Part shown: in pieces, positions 36,463 to 41,175 of the stretch
Layout: every line of letters begins with the position of its first letter
Numbering within the stretch: position 1 is the first letter of the stretch
Assembly (NCBI GenBank): GCA_039807445.1
Contig: JBDHRG010000011.1
Coordinates: 1-41,175 of the forward strand
DNA: 41,175 bases
Reading direction: 5' to 3'
Source: JBDHRG01 sp039807445
GTDB taxonomy: Bacteria > Pseudomonadota > Gammaproteobacteria > Competibacterales > Competibacteraceae
Translations under genes and position numbers: made by a program
Notes under the pieces: model-generated
The model's database searches: none
What the model saw: only the letters and a program-made list of their open reading frames with translations
Told to the model about the DNA's origin: nothing

Positions 36463-38289
36463 TTCCACCGTCACCGACTTCGCCAGGTTGCGCGGCTGGT
36501 CGACATCGGTGCCCTTGAGCACGGCGACGTGGTAGGCGAGCAACTGCAGCGGCACCGTCATCACGATCGGTGCGACCGAGTCCGGCACGCGGCCGACACG
36601 CACCAGCTCGGCGGCTTCGTCGAAGTGCGCCTCGACCGCTTCGTCGGCGAACAGGAACAGCTCGCCGCCGCGCGCGCGCACTTCCTGCAGATTCGAGATC
36701 ACTTTCTCGAGCAGCGCATTGTCCGGCAGCACGCACACCACCGGCATCTCGGCGTCGACCAGCGCCAGCGGGCCGTGCTTGAGCTCGCCGGCGGCATAGG
36801 CCTCGGCGTGGATGTACGAGATTTCCTTGAGCTTCAGCGCGCCTTCCATCGCCACCGGGTACTGCGGCCCGCGGCCGAGGAAAAGCGCGTGCTGCTTGTC
36901 GCCGAAGCGTTCGGCCATGTGCTCGACCGCGCCATTCAGCCGCAGCGCCTCTTCGACCAGCCGCGGCAACTGCTCGAGCTCGGCAACCAGCCGCGCCTCG
37001 GCTTCGGCCGCGAGGCCGCGGCGACGGCCGAGCGCCAGCGCCAGCAGCCGCAGCGCGACCAGCTGGGTGGTGAAAGCCTTGGTCGAGGCGACGCCGATCT
37101 CGCGCCCGGCGCGGGTCATCAGTACCAGTTCGGACTCGCGCACCAGCGAGCTCTCGGGCACGTTGCAGATCGCCAGGCTGGCCAGCGCACCGGCATCCTT
37201 GGCTCCGCGCAACGCCGCCAGCGTGTCGGCGGTCTCGCCCGACTGCGAGATGCTGACGAACAGCGTGCCCGGCGGGACCACCACCTTGCGGTAGCGGTAT
37301 TCGCTGGCGACCTCGGCCGTGCACGGCACACCCAGCTCTTCGAGCCAGTAGCGCGCGATGGTGCCGGCGTGGTAGCTGGTGCCACAGGCGACGATGTGCA
37401 CGCTGGAAACCTGGTCGAACAGCGCCGCCGCCTGCGGACCGAAACAGCCTTCGAGCAGACGCCCGGCGCCGACGCGGCCCTCGAGCGTGTCGGCGATCAC
37501 CGTCGGCTGCTCGAAGATTTCCTTGAGCATGTAGTGCTTGTACGGCCCCTTGTCGGCAACGCCGGCGCTCTGCGTCGACACGGTGCGCTTGCGCTCGGCG
37601 AGGCGCCCGTCGCGGTCGTAGATCGTGAAGCCGCCGCGGCCGACGTCGGCGACGTCGCCCTCTTCGAGGAAGACGAAATCGCTGGTCACCGGCAGCAGCG
37701 CGAACACGTCGGAGGCGATGAAGTGCTCGCCGATGCCGATGCCGATCACCAGCGGGCTTCCCACCCGCGCGGCGATCAGGCGGCCCGGTTCGTGGCGGCT
37801 GATCACGCCGAGGCTGTAGGCGCCGGAGAGGCGCGCGACCGCGCGCTGCACCGCGCTGAGCAGATCGTTCTCGGCCACCAGGTAGTGCGCCACCAGATGC
37901 GCGACGACCTCGGTGTCGGTGTCGGACTCGAAGCGGTAGCCGAGGCCGATCAGTTCGTCCTTCAGCTCCTTGTAGTTCTCGATGATGCCGTTGTGCACCA
38001 GCGCGACGTCGGCACCGCTGACGTGCGGATGCGCGTTGCGCTCGCACGGCTCGCCGTGGGTAGCCCAGCGCGTGTGGGCGATACCGAGGTGGCCGCTGGC
38101 CGGCGCGCGTTCGAGCTGCTCGACTAGCGCCTGGACCTTGCCGGCGGCGCGCACGCGCGCCAGCCGGCGCTCGGCGTCGAGCGTGGCCACGCCGGCCGAG
38201 TCGTACCCACGGTACTCGAGCCGGCGCAGTCCCTCGATCAGGATCGGCGTGACGTTGCGCTCGGCGATGGCTCCGACGATTCCGCACAT
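36460..38289 (-). CDS. glmS: Glutamine-fructose-6-phosphate aminotransferase
   Basis: A 609-residue enzyme (same length as E. coli GlmS) making glucosamine 6-phosphate from fructose 6-phosphate and glutamine. The N-terminal glutaminase begins MCGIVGA, exposing Cys1 after Met removal, with RRLEYRGYDSAGVA and HTRWATHG. Two SIS isomerase domains follow: IVACGTSYHAG, VSISQSGETADTL, ASTKAFTTQL, SYIHAEAYAAGELKHGPLAL and the C-terminal DVDQPRNLAKSVTVE. The ATG at 38289 is fixed by the need for Cys at position 2. It supplies UDP-GlcNAc for cell wall and for the downstream sugar enzymes. No glmS ribozyme was recognised in the 400-base upstream gap, as expected for this phylum. Confidence 0.97.
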   Translation of the reverse strand: MCGIVGAIAERNVTPILIEGLRRLEYRGYDSAGVATLDAERRLARVRAAGKVQALVEQLERAPASGHLGIAHTRWATHGEPCERNAHPHVSGADVALVHNGIIENYKELKDELIGLGYRFESDTDTEVVAHLVAHYLVAENDLLSAVQRAVARLSGAYSLGVISRHEPGRLIAARVGSPLVIGIGIGEHFIASDVFALLPVTSDFVFLEEGDVADVGRGGFTIYDRDGRLAERKRTVSTQSAGVADKGPYKHYMLKEIFEQPTVIADTLEGRVGAGRLLEGCFGPQAAALFDQVSSVHIVACGTSYHAGTIARYWLEELGVPCTAEVASEYRYRKVVVPPGTLFVSISQSGETADTLAALRGAKDAGALASLAICNVPESSLVRESELVLMTRAGREIGVASTKAFTTQLVALRLLALALGRRRGLAAEAEARLVAELEQLPRLVEEALRLNGAVEHMAERFGDKQHALFLGRGPQYPVAMEGALKLKEISYIHAEAYAAGELKHGPLALVDAEMPVVCVLPDNALLEKVISNLQEVRARGGELFLFADEAVEAHFDEAAELVRVGRVPDSVAPIVMTVPLQLLAYHVAVLKGTDVDQPRNLAKSVTVE

Positions 38290-38435
38290 GGGTTTATCAC
38301 CTGGACACTGGAAGACGATGCGAATTTCGAGACGCGCAAGGGTACGGGGATCACCCCGGATGCGGCAAGCATTTGTACCTGCGGTATTTTGAACGGAACC
38401 CGTGCCCGGGCGCTTGAACAATTGTTTCTTGGCCG

Positions 38436-38496
38436 GTGATGGGGGATGGGGAATGGGGAATGGGGGAAATGTCCTCCATCACCCCTCCCCCATTCC
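38436..38496. repeat. Heptamer array 8 (inverted arms)
   Basis: Left arm: GTGATGG, GGGATGG, GGAATGG, GGAATGG, GGGAAAT (38436-38470). Right arm: CCATCAC, CCCTCCC, CCATTCC (38476-38496), with further related bases to about 38520. The left arm closely resembles array 2. Its four G-runs with short loops meet the G-quadruplex pattern on the plus strand. Confidence 0.75.
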
Positions 38497-38538
38497 TCGG
38501 TCTTCATTCCCCGGCCCCATCAGGCCTTCCCCTCCCAC
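38479..38538 (-). CDS. Possible 19-codon mini-ORF behind a perfect Shine-Dalgarno sequence
   Basis: A GTG at 38538 follows TAAGGAGGTG (38553-38544) by five bases and opens 19 codons, rich in Gly, Glu and Met, that run through heptamer array 8 to a TGA. The peptide has no recognisable family. The signal could be a leader ORF for glmS, or the abandoned start of a gene replaced by the repeat. Coding status is doubtful. Confidence 0.2.
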   Translation of the reverse strand: MGGEGLMGPGNEDRGMGEG

Positions 38539-38543
38539 AAGTC

Positions 38544-38553
38544 CACCTCCTTA
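38544..38553 (-). promoter_or_regulatory. Ten-base perfect Shine-Dalgarno sequence
   Basis: TAAGGAGGTG is fully complementary to the 3' end of 16S rRNA, far stronger than the binding sites of the real genes in this window. It is 255 bases upstream of glmS and is followed only by the 19-codon frame. Confidence 0.45.
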
Positions 38554-38650
38554 CATACATGTTGCGCTGCAGCACATTAACCAGTTGAATTGTCTGTCAA
38601 TTCCCGACTTGTTGTCAGGGTGATACTGCCTTTAAAAACAATGAGTTGTA

Positions 38651-38680
38651 GACTTGTGTGTAATGGGATGCCCACAAGTC
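38651..38680 (-). terminator. Stem-loop after galU
   Basis: GACTTGTG (38651-38658) pairs with CACAAGTC (38673-38680) around a 14-base loop. On the minus strand it lies ten bases after the galU stop, with a T-run (about 38635) a further dozen bases on. The distance to the T-run is long for an intrinsic terminator. Confidence 0.35.
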
Positions 38681-38689
38681 CCTGAGCCC

Positions 38690-39613
38690 TCAGGCTTCTG
38701 CTTTCTTGGTCTTGGCGGCGGCCGGCGCCTTCTCGATGCTGCAGACCATGCCTTGCAGGTAGTTGCGGAACTGCTCGCCGAGCTCGGGGTGCTTCATGCC
38801 GTACTCGACGGTCGCGGCCAGGTAGCCGAGCTTGTTGCCGCAGTCGTAGCGACGGCCGTCGAACTCGTAGGCCAGCACCTGCTCTTCCTCGAGCAGCGCC
38901 GCGATCGCATCGGTCAGCTGGATTTCGTTGCCGGCGCCGCGCGGGGTCTTCTCGAGCAGCTCGAAGATGCGCGGGGTCAGGATGTAGCGCCCGACCACGG
39001 CGAGGTTCGAGGGCGCGTCCTCGGGCTTGGGTTTCTCGACGATGCCGCCGACATTGGACAGGCTCTTGGCGAAGGGCAGCGGCGTGACGATGCCGTACTT
39101 GTTGGTTTCGTTCTGCGGCACGCGCTCGACGCCGAGGATCGAGCACTGATACTTGTCGAAATGCGTCGCCATCTGCGCCAGTGCGCCGCCGCGCGGCGCG
39201 TCGATCAGATCGTCGGCCAGCAGCACCGCGCACGGCTCCTCGCCGACGATCGGCTTGGCGCACAGCACCGCGTGCCCCAGCCCCAGCGCCTCGGCCTGGC
39301 GCACGTACACGCAGCTGACGTGCGGCGGCACGATGCCCTGCACGACCTTGAGCAAGTCTTTTTTGCCGCGCGATTCGAGCTCGGTCTCGAGCTCGTAAGC
39401 CTTGTCGAAATGGTCGGCGATCGCGTTCTTGGTGCGGCCGATCACGAAGATCAGGGTGTCGACGCCGGCGGCGACCGCCTCCTCGACCGCGTACTGGATC
39501 AGCGGCTTGTCGACGATCGGCAGCATTTCCTTCGGGCTGGCCTTGGTGGCCGGCAGGAAGCGGGTGCCGAGACCGGCCACCGGAAACACGGCCTTGCGGA
39601 TCTTGCGCTTCAC
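38690..39613 (-). CDS. galU: UTP-glucose-1-phosphate uridylyltransferase
   Basis: A 307-residue cytoplasmic nucleotidyltransferase making UDP-glucose. Signature segments: KAVFPVAGLGTRFLPATKASPKEMLP (nucleotide-binding loop), VDKPLIQYAVEEA, GLGHAVLCAKPIVGEEPCAVLLADD, GIVEKPKPEDAPSNLAVVGRY, EIQLTDAI and YDCGNKLGY. I set the start at the GTG at 39613: it opens VKRKIRKAVFPVAG as in the family, with GAGGA nine bases upstream, while an ATG 28 codons earlier adds Arg-rich shadow sequence. It follows metC after 169 bases and leads the sugar-nucleotide genes. The C-terminal AAAKTKKAEA tail is a short basic extension. Confidence 0.95.
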   Translation of the reverse strand: MKRKIRKAVFPVAGLGTRFLPATKASPKEMLPIVDKPLIQYAVEEAVAAGVDTLIFVIGRTKNAIADHFDKAYELETELESRGKKDLLKVVQGIVPPHVSCVYVRQAEALGLGHAVLCAKPIVGEEPCAVLLADDLIDAPRGGALAQMATHFDKYQCSILGVERVPQNETNKYGIVTPLPFAKSLSNVGGIVEKPKPEDAPSNLAVVGRYILTPRIFELLEKTPRGAGNEIQLTDAIAALLEEEQVLAYEFDGRRYDCGNKLGYLAATVEYGMKHPELGEQFRNYLQGMVCSIEKAPAAAKTKKAEA

Positions 39614-39782
39614 GATCGGATGTCCTCGTGGTGAACGAAAGGGGGTTCCCCTGCGAACGCGCATTCTCGCTGGAGTGCGAAGGGGCGGCAAGCGCACCAG
39701 GCACGAAGAACCCCGAGACGGCCGGCGTGCCGCTGGCGCGATCCGGGAGTCCCTGCGGCACCAGCGGGAGAAGGGGTTCCAG

Positions 39783-40922
39783 TCACGCGTCGAGCCGCGC
39801 GAGCCCGGCGGCGAGGTCGGCGATCAGATCCTCGGGGTCTTCGAGGCCGACGTGGATGCGCAGCAGCGTGCCTTCACCCGCCCAGGGCCGCACGCTGCGA
39901 TGCGGGCGCACCGGGATCAGCAGGCTCTCGAAGCCGCCCCAGCTGAAGCCCATGCCGAACAGCGTCATGTGCTCGAGCATCGCTGCCAGCGGCGCGCGCT
40001 CGGTGGCTTTGACCTCGAACGCGAACAGTCCCGAGGCACCGCTGAAGTCGCGCGCCCACAGCGCGTGGTCGGGATGGTCGGGCCGCGCCGGGTGGACCAC
40101 CCGCACTACCTGCGGCTGCATCGCCAGCCACTCGGCGACGCGCAGCCCCGCGGCGTAGTGCCGGCGCAGCCGGGGACCCAGCGTGCGCAGCCCGCGCAGC
40201 GCCAGCCACGCCTCGTCGGGCGCCGCGGCGTTGCCGGCCAGCCGCGCCTGCGCCTTGACCGCCGCCAGTGTCCCGACCGTGCAGACCACCGCGCCGAGCA
40301 TCACGTCCGAGTGGCCGCCGACGTACTTGGTCAGCGCCTGGATCGCGACGTCGGCGCCGAGCGCGAGCGGCTTGCAGAAGTAGCCCGCCGACCAGGTGTC
40401 GTCGATCAGCACCCTGGCCCCGGCGGCGTGCGCGCTGGCAGCGATCGCCGGCACGTCCTGCACCTCGAAGGTCTGCGAGCCGGGCGACTCGAGGTAGACC
40501 AGTTTCGTCTCGGGACGCAGCAGCGCCGCGGTATCCGCACCGATGCGCGGATCGAAGTACTCGGTCGTCACGCCGAAACGCGTCAGTACCTGGTCGCAGA
40601 AGGCGCGGGTCGGAGCGTAGACGCTGTCGGCCACCAGCACGTGGTCGCCGGCGCGCACGAAAGCCTGGATCGCGGTGGCGCAGGCGGCCAGTCCCGAGGG
40701 CGTCAGCACCGTGCCGGCACCGCCCTGCAAGGCGGTCAGCGCATCGGCAAGCGCGAACTGCGTCGCGGTGCCGTGACGGCCGTAGATGGTCGCCACCGGC
40801 ACACGCCCCTCGAGCGCGTCGAGCGATTCGAACAGGATCGTCGAGGCGCGACACAGCGGCGGGTTGACCGTGCCGCCGGGACCGCCGGTGCCGGCGTGGG
40901 TCAGGGTGGTGTCGTCTTTCAT
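39783..40922 (-). CDS. metC: Cystathionine beta-lyase
   Basis: A 379-residue PLP enzyme that cleaves cystathionine to homocysteine, pyruvate and ammonia in methionine synthesis. It follows E. coli MetC closely: YGRHGTATQFALADAL, GDHVLVADSVYAPTRAFC, TEYFDPRIGAD, YLESPGSQTFEVQDVPAI, the PLP-lysine motif QALTKYVGGHSDVM, LRGLRTLGPRLRRH, and GMGFSWGGFESLL near the end. The ATG at 40922 aligns with the family but has no normal leader: an inverted-repeat element begins at the very next upstream base and AGG from its end is the only purine-rich motif. It is the first leftward gene of the block ending at 32027; whether it shares a transcript with galU is uncertain. Confidence 0.94.
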   Translation of the reverse strand: MKDDTTLTHAGTGGPGGTVNPPLCRASTILFESLDALEGRVPVATIYGRHGTATQFALADALTALQGGAGTVLTPSGLAACATAIQAFVRAGDHVLVADSVYAPTRAFCDQVLTRFGVTTEYFDPRIGADTAALLRPETKLVYLESPGSQTFEVQDVPAIAASAHAAGARVLIDDTWSAGYFCKPLALGADVAIQALTKYVGGHSDVMLGAVVCTVGTLAAVKAQARLAGNAAAPDEAWLALRGLRTLGPRLRRHYAAGLRVAEWLAMQPQVVRVVHPARPDHPDHALWARDFSGASGLFAFEVKATERAPLAAMLEHMTLFGMGFSWGGFESLLIPVRPHRSVRPWAGEGTLLRIHVGLEDPEDLIADLAAGLARLDA

Positions 40923-41098
40923 CCTAGAAACCGCAGTTGCGACGCCGAAAGTGAGCCAAGTGCTTGAGGTTGAAGGGCGATCGGCGCAGCCCCGATTCAC
41001 CCATTTCGAACTGCTCCGCAGTTGCCAGAATCGGCCGGAAACCCGCACCAGCGCTTGCTTTCGGCGATTTCACTCGCCCCTCGACTGCGGTTTCTAGG
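40923..41098. repeat. 176-bp inverted-repeat element abutting metC
   Basis: The ends (40923-40939 and 41082-41098) are inverted repeats matching at 16 of 17 positions: CCTAGAAACCGCAGTTG on the left, and its near reverse complement on the right. CGCCGAAAG also occurs in both inward regions, in opposite orientation. The interior holds a small hairpin, AACTGC-TCC-GCAGTT. No transposase frame fits inside. It looks like a MITE or other non-autonomous structured repeat. Confidence 0.6.
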
Positions 41099-41175
41099 TT
41101 CATCAGTTTGCGCGGGAAACCTCGGCCTTCAGGCCGGGAAGGGATAGCGCGGCGCCCGCAGGGCGCCTTCCTGTT
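41099..41175. other. Right edge with two short hairpins
   Basis: CGGCCTTCAGGCCG (about 41122-41135) and GGCGCCCGCAGGGCGCC (about 41151-41167) are compact stem-loops. The first, followed by GGAAGG, resembles the stem-loops found at ends of IS200/IS605-type elements, but no transposase or TnpB is visible and the window ends here. Confidence 0.3.

Larger units (their letters stand above)
38290..38689. other. 400-bp gap between galU and glmS
   Basis: From the glmS side: about 140 bases without clear features, then heptamer array 8 (38436-38496), then an AT-richer stretch (38550-38650), then a stem-loop next to the galU stop. On the minus strand the AT-rich part contains AATTGACAGACAATT with a -35-like TTGACA, and beyond it an exceptionally good Shine-Dalgarno sequence. 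The sequence CCCACAAGTCC occurs twice (about 38534 and 38671). Confidence 0.5.

Noticed and set aside
34858..38127. Open frame of 1089 codons antisense to the dehydrogenase and glmS
   Set aside because: It spans several genuine genes on the other strand and has no recognisable protein features.

Overview
The window is high-GC Pseudomonadota chromosome. Most proteins read like close relatives of Escherichia coli enzymes (UgpQ, MurI, IlvD, ArgE, ArgA, MetC, GlmS, GalU). Having both argA and argE points to the linear arginine pathway and favours a gammaproteobacterium (Chromatiales- or Xanthomonadales-like). A betaproteobacterium of the Rhodocyclales type is not excluded. A PEP-CTERM exported protein, two c-type cytochromes and nucleotide-sugar genes suggest a respiring, exopolysaccharide-producing environmental organism. 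No tRNA, rRNA, CRISPR array or complete insertion sequence was seen.

Layout. 1-351: a strong terminator for leftward transcription with no visible gene feeding it, then an upstream region. 352-8201: a YjjV-type TatD hydrolase facing a 2338-residue glycine-rich autotransporter. 8502-11552: rightward nitronate monooxygenase, ugpQ and a GcvA-like LysR regulator. 11595-18192: a leftward run read fbp, murI, SNF2 helicase, ampD, with the last pair stop-start coupled. 18481-20571: a PEP-CTERM protein with an AT-rich 5' region, then a phosphofructokinase. 20841-22693: ilvD, broken by a one-base deletion. 22871-31914: di-haem cytochrome c4, DUF72 protein, a lipoprotein, a GlcD-like flavoprotein, argE, argA, a small cytochrome c and a secreted 5'-nucleotidase. 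32027-40922: a leftward set read metC, galU, glmS, UDP-sugar dehydrogenase, four-helix S23-like protein, wecB, toxin-antitoxin remnant, UDP-sugar epimerase.

How genes work together. GlmS and GalU supply amino-sugar and UDP-glucose precursors. The dehydrogenase, WecB and the epimerase make uronic-acid and ManNAc-type nucleotide sugars for a surface polysaccharide. No glycosyltransferase is present here. ArgA and ArgE open the arginine pathway and deacetylate acetylornithine. AmpD and MurI belong to peptidoglycan recycling and synthesis. Fbp and the phosphofructokinase run opposite directions of the same glycolytic step.

Most unusual content. (1) Eight loci carry degenerate tandem repeats with a strict 7-bp period, often as two inverted arms. 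They run into gene ends and supply codons of ArgE, WecB, the lipoprotein and the S23-like gene. (2) Two ungapped 168-bp repeats, about 89% identical, keep a 21-bp inverted stem through paired base changes; both lie just downstream of rightward genes. (3) Three genes are broken: ilvD (frameshift), the S23-like gene (in-frame amber codon) and an MNT/HepT remnant. (4) A 176-bp inverted-repeat element abuts the metC start codon.
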